A DNA stretch of 64,000 bases. It comes from Gemmatimonadota bacterium (lineage in GTDB: Bacteria; Gemmatimonadota; Gemmatimonadetes; Gemmatimonadales; Gemmatimonadaceae). Below the pieces are notes generated by a model. It did not search any database. It worked only from the letters and a program-made list of their open reading frames with translations, and was not told where the DNA came from. This document shows, piece by piece, positions 43,447-52,638 of the stretch. Location: NCBI GenBank assembly GCA_021324775.1, contig JAJPIM010000006.1, forward strand, positions 176,589-240,588. The letters run 5' to 3'. The translations under genes were made by a program, and so were the position numbers. Each line of letters starts with the position of its first letter. Position 1 is the first letter of the stretch.

Positions 43447-44514
43447 TCAGTCGTTCGCGAGCGCGTCCACGGGGTCCACAGGCAGCCAGACGGTGAAGAT
43501 CGACCCCTTCTGCATCTCGCTTTCGACGGTGATGTCACCGTCCAGGACTCGGGCAAGGCGGCGCGAGATTGAGAGACCCAACCCGGTCCCCCGATTCCCC
43601 GAATCGGTTCCCGGTCCGGTTTCGATCTGCGCGAACTCTTCAAAGATGCGCTGCCGGTGCGGCGCTCCGATGCCAATGCCGGTGTCTGCCACGTGGATCG
43701 CGATATAGGACGCGTCTCCCCCCGCTGCGTGCAGGCCTGCGATGGGAGAATCCGCGATGCGGGCGGCCACCGGCTCCGGCCGGTGCAGCGTCGGGGGCAC
43801 GTCGTGCCCAGGGACGACGCACGCACGCAAGTCAATCCCGCCGGCATGCGTGTACTTGATGGCGTTGCCCAGGAGATTGACCAGGATCTGGCGAAGATGA
43901 GTGGGATCGGTCCGTAGTCTCGGCAGCGTACCGCCTACGCCGAGGGTGAGGACGAGTCCCTTCTCGTTCACGAGGGGCTCGATGTCGGCCGCGACGTCGA
44001 GGATGAAGGGGCGGAGATCGACAGGTTCGATGTGCAGCTCGACACGGCCAGCCGCGATCTTGGCCAGATCCAGGATCTGATCCACCAGATGCCGCAAGTG
44101 GGTAGCGGACGCCTCGATCCGTTCGACCGGCGCGGCTTGCCGCGGAGTCAACTCGCCGTAGACGCCGTCGCGCATCAGATCGACGAATCCCACGATCGCG
44201 TTGAGCGGCGTCCGCAGCTCGTGCGAGACGGTCGCCAGAAACTCGCTCTTCGCGCGATTGGCCTGCAGGAGTTCCTGGGACAGCCGTTCCAGCTCGGCCG
44301 ATCGTTCGGCGACGCGGCGCGACAGGCGGCGTTCGTGCAAAACGGCAACCGTGAGCACACCGAGGGTCACCGCCGCTATGCACCACAGACTCGTGCGGAG
44401 CACACGGTCACCGCCCGAGCGCGAAAGCTCGCGGTCGGCGATGTACACGACGGCGATCACGAACCCGACGACCGCCGCAACGGCTACTGTGGAGAACCGA
44501 ACCGGGAGCCGCAT
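43447..44514 (-). CDS. Membrane sensor histidine kinase
   Basis: 355 residues. Two membrane helices (about 8-25 and 42-59) with only a 16-residue loop between, so little periplasmic sensing domain; then a coiled linker, dimerisation/phosphoacceptor box SHELRTPLNAIVGF (His98), and the HATPase domain with N box LLGNAIKYTHAGG, G1 VADTGIGIG, F box FEEFAQIE and G2 GTGLGLSISRRLARVL. An insertion of about 45 residues sits between the N and G1 boxes. No response regulator is adjacent, making it an orphan; cotranscription with the Ser/Thr kinase downstream is likely. Confidence 0.94.
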   Translation of the reverse strand: MRLPVRFSTVAVAAVVGFVIAVVYIADRELSRSGGDRVLRTSLWCIAAVTLGVLTVAVLHERRLSRRVAERSAELERLSQELLQANRAKSEFLATVSHELRTPLNAIVGFVDLMRDGVYGELTPRQAAPVERIEASATHLRHLVDQILDLAKIAAGRVELHIEPVDLRPFILDVAADIEPLVNEKGLVLTLGVGGTLPRLRTDPTHLRQILVNLLGNAIKYTHAGGIDLRACVVPGHDVPPTLHRPEPVAARIADSPIAGLHAAGGDASYIAIHVADTGIGIGAPHRQRIFEEFAQIETGPGTDSGNRGTGLGLSISRRLARVLDGDITVESEMQKGSIFTVWLPVDPVDALAND

Positions 44515-44633
44515 ATCCGCCCGCCGTTGACGCCGCTGGCGGGCGAACCTAACCTCCCGCCTATGACACCCGCCACCGATCCACTCCGGACACCCGCGAC
44601 ACCGAGCCGTCGTCCCTGCCGTCCCGCACGCGC

Positions 44634-45299
44634 ATGACCAGCCCCACGCTTCCCTCGCGTTCGTCGCGCCAGTCCCGGCTCGTCGAGCTCCTGGTCCGCC
44701 ACTCCGTCCGCCGCGGACGTTTCACACTCGCCTCGGGCAGGACCTCAGACTTATACATCGACGCCCGCCTCACGACAATGCACCCCGATGGGCTGTCTCT
44801 CATCGGACCGCTGGCGCTCGAGATGCTGGAAGCCAGCAACTGGGGCGGCAGTGTGACCGCCGTCGGCGGACTGACGCTGGGCGCCGACCCCGTGTCATAT
44901 GCGATCAGCTACGCGAGCGCGCTGGCCCGTGGCGCCGCAAGCGCGAGCGGACCCGGTATTGCCGGGAGCGCGGCGGCCGCCACCCGTGCGCCCCTCCGCG
45001 CCTTCACCGTCCGGAAGGAGGCCAAGACCCACGGGACCGGAAAGCTGGTCGAGGGTCCGTTCGAACCCGGCGATCACGTCGCGATCATCGAGGACGTGAT
45101 CACGACCGGTGGCTCGGCCCAGCGGGCCATCGAGGCAGTGCGCGGGGCCGGTGGTGTAATTGCCGGGGTGCTGGCGCTCGTGGACCGGGAAGAGGGCGGC
45201 CGCGAGGCCATCGAAGCGGCCGGGCTCCCAGTGCTAGCGCTGGTCCGGCGTCGAGACATCGACGCCAGGACGGAGCAGGGCGACCCGTCGCGGACTTAA
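44634..45299 (+). CDS. pyrE: Orotate phosphoribosyltransferase
   Basis: 221 residues. Converts orotate and PRPP to OMP in pyrimidine synthesis. Present are the FTLASGRTSDLYIDAR substrate loop, VGGLTLGADPVSYAIS, the lysine-rich FTVRKEAKTHGTGKLVEG flexible loop and the PRPP motif VAIIEDVITTGGSA. An Ala/Ser-rich insertion (ARGAASASGPGIAGSAAAAT) lies in the middle. Divergent from the histidine kinase. No strong ribosome-binding site is seen before the ATG. Confidence 0.95.
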   Translation: MTSPTLPSRSSRQSRLVELLVRHSVRRGRFTLASGRTSDLYIDARLTTMHPDGLSLIGPLALEMLEASNWGGSVTAVGGLTLGADPVSYAISYASALARGAASASGPGIAGSAAAATRAPLRAFTVRKEAKTHGTGKLVEGPFEPGDHVAIIEDVITTGGSAQRAIEAVRGAGGVIAGVLALVDREEGGREAIEAAGLPVLALVRRRDIDARTEQGDPSRT

Positions 45300-45369
45300 G
45301 GCGCTCTGGCTGCGGCGCTCTGGCTACGGCGCTCCGGCTAACGGGCTCCGGCTAACGGGCTCCGGCTAC
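45300..45369. repeat. Five tandem 13-15 bp repeats between convergent genes
   Basis: Units related to GGCGCTCTGGCTAC begin at 45300, 45314, 45328, 45343 and 45357, with drift (CTCTGG to CTCCGG, TAC to TAAC). They fill the whole gap between pyrE and the AraC-type gene and cover that gene's stop codon. Confidence 0.85.
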
Positions 45370-46301
45370 GGCGCGCCCGCAGAGAAATGAGCTGCACGAC
45401 CCGCAGCGGCCGGCGCCCCTCGGGCGATCGCGAGCGCACCGGCTCGCGCGGTGACACCATTCGCCGACGCCGGCGTGATCACCGGTGGAGCGAGGGGCGA
45501 GAACGTGCGAAGCGCCGGGAGGAAGCCAAGTACGAGCGTGCTGCGGAAGTGTTCGAGCATGCGCTCGCCGTCGAAGAGCTTGCGGAAGGCGGACGGTGTC
45601 AGCTTGAGGCGCAGCTGCAGGTGGCGGCCAAAGCTCTGCGGCGATGAGTACTCGAGGCGCGCGGCGACCATCGCGATCGACGCCGCCGGATCTTCCAGCA
45701 GTGCGGCGGCGCGCGTCAGGCGGGCTGTCGCGAGATAGGCCTTCGGCGACGGCAGCCCCTTGCGCGCAAAGCGGCTGACGAGAGTCGTGGGGGTCACTTC
45801 GAGTGCGTACGAAAGGGCCCGCACTGTCGTGAAGTGCGCCGGAGCGGTAAACAACGCCGTAAAGAACCGCTGGCAGTCCCGCGGGGCCTCTCGCAGGTCG
45901 TGCCCCAGACGGCTCGTCGCTGCGCTCTCGACGTCCGTCGCCCGGTCCACCCGGCGCGACAAGACATCGCGCAGGGCGCTCCATCCCGCCGGCACCCGGG
46001 CATCGATCAGTGTCCGGATGCCACTGCGGCCCAGAGACAGCAGTGCGGCCGGTGCGTGCCGGTCCGCCTCCGTCAGGAGGACGACGGCGGTCACCCGGGG
46101 AAAATCGCGGACGATGCTGGCGACACGAGCCGCAACCGGCACCCCCGTTCCAGTCAGGCAGCACTTGACCGACAGCAGAATGGCGCCGACCCCGCGCTGC
46201 CGCACATCCCGTGTGACTTCATCGATCGAGTCACGATGGAGTGTCTCGTACAAGCCGACCCCGGCTGCGTCGACACGACTGCGCTCAGGGGCCGTCAGCA
46301 T
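45366..46301 (-). CDS. AraC-family transcriptional regulator
   Basis: About 311 residues. The N-terminal 150 residues are an uncharacterised domain (GVGLYETLHRDSIDEVTRDV, VTAVVLLTEADRHAPAALLS) that looks like a receiver-type alpha/beta fold without its phosphoacceptor pattern. The C-terminal AraC double helix-turn-helix spans KAYLATARLTRAAALLEDP, SIAMVAARLEYSSPQSFGRH and LKLTPSAFRKLF. A Pro/Ala-rich tail follows. ATG at 46301 was preferred to the ATG at 46328, because the latter lies inside tandem repeats that look like an operator; neither has a clear ribosome-binding site. Target genes are unknown. Confidence 0.85.
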   Translation of the reverse strand: MLTAPERSRVDAAGVGLYETLHRDSIDEVTRDVRQRGVGAILLSVKCCLTGTGVPVAARVASIVRDFPRVTAVVLLTEADRHAPAALLSLGRSGIRTLIDARVPAGWSALRDVLSRRVDRATDVESAATSRLGHDLREAPRDCQRFFTALFTAPAHFTTVRALSYALEVTPTTLVSRFARKGLPSPKAYLATARLTRAAALLEDPAASIAMVAARLEYSSPQSFGRHLQLRLKLTPSAFRKLFDGERMLEHFRSTLVLGFLPALRTFSPLAPPVITPASANGVTARAGALAIARGAPAAAGRAAHFSAGAP

Positions 46302-46321
46302 GGTGGACACCAAGGGATGTC

Positions 46322-46352
46322 GTATCACTGGCGTTGTATCACTGGCGTATCA
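46322..46352. promoter_or_regulatory. 14-bp direct repeats at the AraC-type gene start
   Basis: GTATCACTGGCGT at 46322-46334 and again at 46336-46348, then GTATCA at 46347-46352. The 14-base phased repeats lie directly upstream of the chosen start codon; direct repeats of this kind are what AraC-type proteins bind, so an autoregulatory site is possible. Confidence 0.5.
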
Positions 46353-46470
46353 GGGGCATTCACGGGTGACGTTGCATGGCGGCCCACGGATAGCCCGCCA
46401 GAGTCACCCGGATGTCATCGCTGGCCCCACGCAGGCGGTATTAGATTTCCGGCGTCGTCATCCCGCACGG

Positions 46471-46898
46471 TACCGCCGGTCGGACGGTCGCGACACGGCG
46501 CCGGCGCCGCAAGGTTCCCGGTGACGGATCGAGGAAAGTCCGGGCTCCGCAGGGCAGGCTGCCAGGTAATGCCTGGGCGCGCAGCGATGCGCGACGGACA
46601 GTGCCACAGAAAACAAACCGCCGATGGCCTCCGAGCGATCGGAGGATCAGGCAAGGGTGAAACGGTGGCGGCCGAAAGGCTGCGGACGGGTAAGAGCCCA
46701 CCGCGCTCGCGGTAACGTGAGCGGCACGGTAAACCCCAGCTGGAGCAAGGCCAAATATGCGGCGAGGGGTGGCCCGCCCCGATCAACACGCCGCGGGTAG
46801 GCTGCTAGAGGATGCGGGCGACCGTATCCCGAGAGAAATGACCGTCCGGACCACAAGGGATCGTGGCCCGACAGGACCCGGCTTACAGACCGGCGGTA
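46471..46898 (+). ncRNA. rnpB: RNase P RNA, bacterial type A
   Basis: Catalytic RNA that removes 5' leaders from tRNA precursors. The conserved 5' block GAGGAAAGTCCGGGCTCC is at about 46530-46547, the ACAGNNNA-type core CCACAGAAAACAAACCGCC near 46602, GGTAAGAGCCCACCGCG near 46689, and the 3' block ACCCGGCTTACAGACC near 46876-46891. Ends are set by the P1 helix: TACCGCCGGTC (46471-46481) pairs with GACCGGCGGTA (46888-46898). Length about 428 nt, slightly over the usual 350-400. Its protein partner rnpA lies 6 kb to the right. Confidence 0.96.
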
Positions 46899-46945
46899 CG
46901 CGGATGACGGTTTACGCACTCGATCAACAGGTACGAAATCAGGAG

Positions 46946-47848
46946 ATGGGAGAGATCACGAGACGGAGGCTGGGCGCTGCGCTCGCGTCCGTGGTGATGG
47001 TGGCCGCCGCGTGCGCGCCAGCCCCGGCGCCGCAGCCCACGCCGGCGCCCGCCGCTGTGCCACCGCAGGCGACCGCAGCGCCAGAGCGGAGCGGATCTCC
47101 GCCACGCTTCGTCACGGGTCAAGCAGCGTACGACATCACAGCCGTTGGCCTCGTGTCCGACCCCGGCGACAGCTCCGGGCGCCAGGATACCGTCACGACC
47201 AATACGATACTGTCGTACGACACCCGGTGGCAGGGTCCGCAACTCGAGGCCAGCGGCGAAATCATTTCGCGAGTCACGGCCGCATCCGCCACGATGCCGC
47301 GAGCGGACACGGCCCGGGGGACCCGCACCACGTTCCGCGCGACCGTCGATACAGCGTCGGGGATCGTCACGGTGGCACCCGATTCCGCCGCGACACTCGA
47401 TCCTTGCCAGGGGCGAGATCCCAGCATCGATCAAGCCCGCAGGCTCGCCACCACCCGTCCACGGTCGTTCGCTCCCTCGGCAACCTGGCGTGACGTGGTG
47501 AACGACAGCTCGTGCCTGGGCGGACTTCCGCTCGTATCCCGTTCCACTCGCGACTACACTGTCGCGCCACAGGGGGTGGCGGATCCCGCCACCGGCTCAC
47601 CCGCGGTGCTGATCTCGCATACCAGCACAACGACCATGGCGGGCAGCGGCCATCGGGCTGGGCACTACATCACGCTCTACGGCAGCGGCAACGGCACCAC
47701 GCAGGAGTACTACGACCGCAAGACGGGGGTACTGCTCTCCGCCCACACAGTCGCGACGCTCGATCTCAACATCACGCTGAGCGGACAGGTCCAGCGCCTG
47801 CACCAGCAAGCGGACTGGCGCGCCAGGATCAAGGCCGCACCCCGGTAG
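46946..47848 (+). CDS. Putative lipoprotein of unknown function
   Basis: About 300 residues. Basic N-terminus TRRRLGAALASVVMVAAAC gives a lipobox (AAAC), followed by a Pro/Ala linker (APAPAPQPTPAPAAVPP) and a beta-rich mature part without recognised family (WQGPQLEASGEIISRVTAA, RARFTVDTASGIV-like strands, ISHTSTTTMAGSGHRAGHY, TLDLNITLSGQVQRL). The strand pattern suggests a periplasmic or outer-membrane-attached protein. It begins 48 bases after rnpB; ATG at 46904 is an alternative start in the same frame. Confidence 0.65.
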   Translation: MGEITRRRLGAALASVVMVAAACAPAPAPQPTPAPAAVPPQATAAPERSGSPPRFVTGQAAYDITAVGLVSDPGDSSGRQDTVTTNTILSYDTRWQGPQLEASGEIISRVTAASATMPRADTARGTRTTFRATVDTASGIVTVAPDSAATLDPCQGRDPSIDQARRLATTRPRSFAPSATWRDVVNDSSCLGGLPLVSRSTRDYTVAPQGVADPATGSPAVLISHTSTTTMAGSGHRAGHYITLYGSGNGTTQEYYDRKTGVLLSAHTVATLDLNITLSGQVQRLHQQADWRARIKAAPR

Positions 47849-47855
47849 ATCCGGC

Positions 47856-49358
47856 TTACTGCGGCGGGCAGGCGGCCGGCGTGTGCGCGGCTTCCAACGG
47901 AAGAGTGCCGTGCGAGCCGCTGAACAGGCGAACTTCGATGTGTGTGAACTCGCGGGCCTCGGAAGCCGCGAACTGTGACCCGATGTCCTCCATGATCGCC
48001 TGCGCGCACGGGGGGGAGTCGAGGTGGCTCAGCACGACCCATACACGCGGAGCGCCTCGCCGGAACTCATCCACAGCCGCGGCCAGCGACTGCCCATGGA
48101 CAGGGCCCTGCGGCGGTGCGCCACGCGCCGCCTGCGCTCTGGCACGATAGAGCTCGAACGGAATGCGCGTATACGGCGCGTAGAACACGATACGGTCACC
48201 CGGAGCGGCGTGCGTGAGCACATATGCGGTCGCATCACGCCAGTCTTCCTTCTCGAGGTGCGTGTAGTACCACCCGATACTCCGGGCATCGAGGGCCAGG
48301 GTCAGGAGAAGAGCGGCGACCCGCCATCCTGGGGGCCAGACGGTGATGAGCGCGGCCGCCATGGCGAGCGTCAGAGGCGGGAGACAGATCGTCATGTACC
48401 GCTGATCGATGACCGGTGCCACGATGAGGGATGTCACGACCGTCGCGGCCGCTGGCACGATGAGCCAGAGCAACACCAGCGCGTAGCGCCACCGCGCAGT
48501 GATTGCGATTCGCCGCCACGCCATCAGCAGTGCCACTGGTCCCGTGGCGACGAGCACCGTCACGGCGGCCAGACCCCACGCGGATGTGGGATGGACGATG
48601 GGCGAAAGAATCCCGGCAATACGATCCTGATGGGCAGCGGCGATCCAGTCAATGTTGTGGTGCGGCCTCCGAAGAAAGAGCACGAGCGGCCAGAGCAACG
48701 CGAGCAAAGCAGCCGTGCACGCCAGCACGATGCCCCGGGAAATACGCTCCGGCGGCCCTCCGCCCGGTGCAGTGGTGCGAACCGGCAACCAGAGCGCCAC
48801 AGTGGCTTGCGCGAGCAGGACCAGCGCTGCGTAGAAGTGTGAGTAGACCGCGAGCGCTGCCACAACCACGTAGACCGTCCACGACCTCCACGCTCCAGCA
48901 CCTGTCCGTGCATCGGCAGCACGCAGGAGCAACCACCAGGACACGGTCGTCAGGCACATGACGAGCGCGTAGCTGCGCGCCTCCTGAGACGCCCAGAGAC
49001 GTCCGGTGTCTGCGGCGAGAAGCAGTGCGGCGGTGACGCCGGCGGGCCGTCCGAAGAGACGCGCACCGACCGCGTAGAGAGCGGGAACCGTCAGCGTGCC
49101 GGCGACGCATGACAGGAGCCGGACGGTCGTCTCGCTGTCTCCCAGCCGCGTCCAGGCCCGAAGCACGAGGTAGTACGCCGCCATGTTGGCTTCGGTCGTG
49201 CGGATCGTGCGCACGAATACCGGCCACGGATCCAGTGCCAACTGGACGGAGACCGCCTCGTCGAGCCAATAGCTGCTGTGCCCGAGTCGCCGCAGGCTGA
49301 GCGCCGCAGCGAGCACACAACAACAGGACAGCCACGCCGCGGCGCGGCGCGGCGTCAA
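47856..49358 (-). CDS. Polytopic glycosyltransferase-like protein, GT39/ArnT type
   Basis: 500 residues, about ten membrane helices. The first periplasmic loop has SSYWLDEAVSVQL, the Asp-Glu motif of GT39 and related dolichol- or undecaprenyl-phosphate sugar transferases, and LWASQEARSYALVM matches the next conserved stretch of that family. A soluble C-terminal part of about 130 residues follows. Acceptor unknown. A TTG start lies one base beyond the dnaN stop (TGAGTTG), so its translation is probably coupled to dnaN; recF, the more usual dnaN neighbour, is absent here. Confidence 0.75.
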   Translation of the reverse strand: MTPRRAAAWLSCCCVLAAALSLRRLGHSSYWLDEAVSVQLALDPWPVFVRTIRTTEANMAAYYLVLRAWTRLGDSETTVRLLSCVAGTLTVPALYAVGARLFGRPAGVTAALLLAADTGRLWASQEARSYALVMCLTTVSWWLLLRAADARTGAGAWRSWTVYVVVAALAVYSHFYAALVLLAQATVALWLPVRTTAPGGGPPERISRGIVLACTAALLALLWPLVLFLRRPHHNIDWIAAAHQDRIAGILSPIVHPTSAWGLAAVTVLVATGPVALLMAWRRIAITARWRYALVLLWLIVPAAATVVTSLIVAPVIDQRYMTICLPPLTLAMAAALITVWPPGWRVAALLLTLALDARSIGWYYTHLEKEDWRDATAYVLTHAAPGDRIVFYAPYTRIPFELYRARAQAARGAPPQGPVHGQSLAAAVDEFRRGAPRVWVVLSHLDSPPCAQAIMEDIGSQFAASEAREFTHIEVRLFSGSHGTLPLEAAHTPAACPPQ

Positions 49359-49359
49359 C

Positions 49360-50472
49360 TCAGTCTACCAGCCGGAGCGGCATGACCAGGCACAGATACT
49401 TCGCCGGATCGCTCCATCCCTCGGGCTCGATCGTCGCCGCGTTGTCGGGCGCCTTGAACGTCAGCCGGACGTCTTCGGTGGGCATGTTCCGCAGGATCTC
49501 GAGCAGGTACGACGCGTTGAAGCCGATATCGAGAGGATCACCAGTGTACCGGATCGCGAGCTCGTCCTGCGCTTCACCGAGGTCGGGCGTCTGCACGCTG
49601 AACTTCACCATGCCGGTGTTCAGCGACATTCTGATACGGTGGGTCTGGTCGGACGCCACTATCACCATCCGGCGAAGGGCTCCGGACAGCGATGCCTTGT
49701 CGATGATCGCGATTTTGTCATTGTCGCGCGGAATTACGCGGTCATAGGGCGGATAGGGTCCTTCGATCAGCCGCGTGAATACCGACGTGAGCGGGGACCG
49801 GAAGCCCAGGTGGTTCTCACCGCGCGCGATCTCGAGATCCTCTTCGGCGGGAAAGAGCCGACGCACCTGATCGAGCGCTTTGGGCGGGACGATGAGATCG
49901 CTCGATCCGGCGCCACCTCCAGCGATCGGCACGTCCATTTTTGCCAACCGGTGTCCGTTGGTCGCCACCATCCGCATGTGGTCAGGTCGCAGCTCCCAAA
50001 GCACGCCGTTGAGGATCGGACGGCTCTCCTCCGTGGAAACTGCGAACACGGTGTGCGAGATCAACTGGTGGAGGTCGGCTGACCTGATGCGCCAGGCGTC
50101 GGCGAACCGGACGCTCGGAAACGTCGGAAACTCATCGCGTGGAATCCCGAGCAGCTTGAACTTTGATTGCCCGCACTCGAGCGTGACCCGCTGCTCACCA
50201 GCGGTGGCTACCTTGACGGGCGAGGGCATCAGCTCGCGCGCGATCTCAGTCAGCTTCTTCGCCGGAATGGTGACGGCACCTGCGACCTCGACATCAGCCG
50301 TAACCTCAGTACTGACGGCGATATCGAGGTCAGTGCCCGAGAGCCGGATGCCTTTATCCGTGGTTTCGATCAGGATGTTTGCGAGAACCGGGAGCGTCGT
50401 CTTGCTGGGGATGCTCGCCGCGACCATGGCGAGACCTTCCTGCAATTTTTCCCGCGAGATCGTAAACCGCAT
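49360..50472 (-). CDS. dnaN: DNA polymerase III sliding clamp, beta subunit
   Basis: 370 residues, standard length. Three similar clamp domains: MRFTISREKLQEGLAMVAAS with TLPVLANILIE, then LLGIPRDEFPTFP, HTVFAVSTEESRPILNGVLW, ATNGHRLAKMDVPI, the peptide-binding cleft region, and the C-terminal PEGWSDPAKYLCLVMPLRLVD. It encircles DNA and tethers the replicative polymerase. Separated from dnaA by a 571-base probable origin rather than the usual short gap; followed without gap by a glycosyltransferase-like gene. Confidence 0.97.
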   Translation of the reverse strand: MRFTISREKLQEGLAMVAASIPSKTTLPVLANILIETTDKGIRLSGTDLDIAVSTEVTADVEVAGAVTIPAKKLTEIARELMPSPVKVATAGEQRVTLECGQSKFKLLGIPRDEFPTFPSVRFADAWRIRSADLHQLISHTVFAVSTEESRPILNGVLWELRPDHMRMVATNGHRLAKMDVPIAGGGAGSSDLIVPPKALDQVRRLFPAEEDLEIARGENHLGFRSPLTSVFTRLIEGPYPPYDRVIPRDNDKIAIIDKASLSGALRRMVIVASDQTHRIRMSLNTGMVKFSVQTPDLGEAQDELAIRYTGDPLDIGFNASYLLEILRNMPTEDVRLTFKAPDNAATIEPEGWSDPAKYLCLVMPLRLVD

Positions 50473-51043
50473 TCACGCTCCACGAATTCGGAAACCACGG
50501 TGATTCTGCGCGCTGTGACCAGACGCCCGGCTGGAATGCGCCATCCATCCAGGGCGTGTGATACGTATGGGCCGCCGCGCGGTGCGAACAATATGCCGCA
50601 TCAGGCCGTGCGTAAATGCCAGCCAGGCGTTTGGCCTCACCTCGGCACAACACTGCTGCACCCTATTCCATGACCCGAAATCCTGTCCGCCGCTTAAGCC
50701 CGCCCGGGCGTCCGCCAATCCAGCACTCAGGGAGACCTAATCGTCTCATCTTTCCCCCAGCTAACGTCTGCTCCAGCCAGAGTGAGCTGCATAGCGATCT
50801 ATCCGACATCTCCACAGACGGATATCTACTGTTATTGCTTTGCTATAAGGGCTTAGAAGTTCGTAGTCGTAGTAGAGGCTGTGGATGAGCGTGGATACAG
50901 CTTCAAGGTGGTCGTGTGTAAGGGTTTAATGGGGAGATGCCAGGCTGTAGACTAATGTGGGAAAGACGCACTCTTTCAACATCTCGTGTTGGTAACTCTG
51001 GATGCGGGCGAGATATCCGCACCCAGAGTGTAAACAGATGTTT
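50473..51043. other. oriC: Probable replication origin (oriC) between dnaA and dnaN
   Basis: 571 bases with no gene. DnaA-box-like 9-mers: TGTGGATGA (50880-50888, one change from TGTGGATAA), CGTGGATAC (50890-50898), ATCTCCACA (50808-50816), TGTGGGAAA (about 50956-50964), and TTTTCCACA just inside dnaA (51075-51083). An unusually AT-rich run (about 50820-50865, TATCTACTGTTATTGCTTTG) beside the cluster could be the unwinding element. Position between dnaA and dnaN supports the call; no box is a perfect consensus. Confidence 0.6.
50995..51029 (-). terminator. Hairpin just downstream of dnaA
   Basis: ACTCTGG (50995-51001) pairs with CCAGAGT (51023-51029) and GCGG with CCGC inside, with a two-base mismatch and a 9-base loop. 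It sits 15 bases past the dnaA stop; no U-run, so its role as terminator is tentative. Confidence 0.45.
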
Positions 51044-52471
51044 TTAGCGCAGTCTTTCCAGTGTGGAGCGCAAGTTTTCCACACGTGCCGAAAAATCGGC
51101 GTTGGCGGCGTTTTCGGTTGCAACGCGGTCGAGGCTGTGAATGACAGTGGAGTGATCGCGGCCGCCGAACGCGTTGCCGATTTCGACGAGTTGGACGTTG
51201 AGCAGCTCGCGGCAGAGGAACATCGCGACCTGGCGGGGGGTGGTGAGTGCTTTGGTCCGGGTTTTGGACTTGAGACCATCGGCAGTGACGCCCCATTCCT
51301 TTGCGACCGCGTCCTGAATGACCGGAACGGTCAGCCCGGCAGCGGATCGTCCGCCGCCGTCGCTGCGGAGCCGAGCGTCGTCGCGGCTGTGGCGAATCTT
51401 GTCGTGGAGCGCTTCGGCGGCGACGTCGACAGTGATCGCGCGGTGCCGCAAGGATGCGTAGGCGAGCAGCTTGATGATGGATCCTTCCAACTCGCGAATG
51501 TTCGATCGGACGTGTTCCGCGATGAAGCGAATGACGTCGTCAGGGATCGTGTGCTCGAGGTGGTCGAGTTGCGCCTTGTGCTGGAGGATCGCGATGCGGA
51601 GCTCGAGATCTGGCGCTTCGATGTCGGCGACCATTCCCCACTGAAAGCGGCTGACGAGCCGAGCTTCCAGGCCGGGGATTTCCGATGGTGGGCGGTCGCT
51701 CGTGATGATGATTTGGCGGCCGGCCTCGTAGAGGGCGTTGAACGTGTGGAAGAACTCGTCCTGAGTGGCTTCCTTGCCGCGGAGAAACTGGACGTCATCG
51801 ATGAGCAGGAGATCCGTCTCGCGGTACCGGCGCCGGAAGTCGTTGGTCGTGCGGCCCTGGATCGAGGCGATGAGTTCGTTGGTGAACTGCTCGGTGCCGA
51901 CGTAGGTGATGCGAGTGTCGGGGACGCGGCTGATGACGTCGTGGGCGACGGCCTGCATGAGGTGCGTTTTGCCGAGTCCGGTGTCGCCGTGCAGGAAGAG
52001 CGGGTTGTATACCTTGCCGGGGGCTTGGGCGGCCACGTGAGCGGCGGCGGCTGCGAGCTGGTTCGAATTGCCGATGACAAAGTGCTCGAACGTGTATCTA
52101 TGGCTCAGTGGCGCCATATTAGCGCCATTGTGTTGCTGTGGTGGCCTTGCCTGATCCGCTGGAGGGGCAACGAACAGATCCATTTGCGGCCGCGTCCGGC
52201 GCTCCTCGCTGACCTTGAATACGACCGAGAGGGGATGGCCGAGGGCGACCGGGGCGTAGGCTGCGATGAGGTGGGAGTGTTTGGAATCGTTCCAGTCCGC
52301 AGCGAACTGATCGGGCGCACCGACCACCAGCGCGTTGCCGTCAAAGCGAAGCGCCTTGGTCGGCTCGAGCCAGGTGCGAAACGTCTGTTCCGTCAGGTCG
52401 TGGCGCGCGTGATCGAGAAGCCGCGACCAGGCCTCAGACGGAGTGAGGGTCGAAAGTGAAGCGTCTGGCAT
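51044..52471 (-). CDS. dnaA: Chromosomal replication initiator protein DnaA
   Basis: 475 residues. Domain I (about 1-85, EAWSRLLDHARHDLTEQTF), short variable domain II, AAA+ domain III from about 125 (YTFEHFVIGNSNQLA, Walker A GDTGLGKTH at 162-170, Walker B LLIDDVQFLRGKEATQDEFF, sensor REIPGLEARLVSRF-like stretch) and DNA-binding domain IV with the signature FGGRDHSTVIHSL. It binds DnaA boxes and opens oriC. ATG at 52471 was preferred because it starts domain I; the frame is open to 52522. Transcribed away from rpmH, with 167 bases between. Confidence 0.97.
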   Translation of the reverse strand: MPDASLSTLTPSEAWSRLLDHARHDLTEQTFRTWLEPTKALRFDGNALVVGAPDQFAADWNDSKHSHLIAAYAPVALGHPLSVVFKVSEERRTRPQMDLFVAPPADQARPPQQHNGANMAPLSHRYTFEHFVIGNSNQLAAAAAHVAAQAPGKVYNPLFLHGDTGLGKTHLMQAVAHDVISRVPDTRITYVGTEQFTNELIASIQGRTTNDFRRRYRETDLLLIDDVQFLRGKEATQDEFFHTFNALYEAGRQIIITSDRPPSEIPGLEARLVSRFQWGMVADIEAPDLELRIAILQHKAQLDHLEHTIPDDVIRFIAEHVRSNIRELEGSIIKLLAYASLRHRAITVDVAAEALHDKIRHSRDDARLRSDGGGRSAAGLTVPVIQDAVAKEWGVTADGLKSKTRTKALTTPRQVAMFLCRELLNVQLVEIGNAFGGRDHSTVIHSLDRVATENAANADFSARVENLRSTLERLR

Positions 52472-52638
52472 CGGGGATCGTGAGGGGCCGGCGAAGATGA
52501 ATTCGCGATGTGGGAAAGTCAATCACACGCGCACCGAACCCGCCATGCCGTATATCGCTAACTTGCTCTATGTGCACGGCGGTCATAGCTTTCCGGGCTT
52601 TGCACCGCTAACCGACTGACTTTCGGAGCAGCCGCCCC

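Noticed and set aside
46757..46945. Extension of the lipoprotein frame into the RNase P RNA gene
   Set aside because: This stretch is the conserved 3' half of rnpB; the protein start must lie after it.
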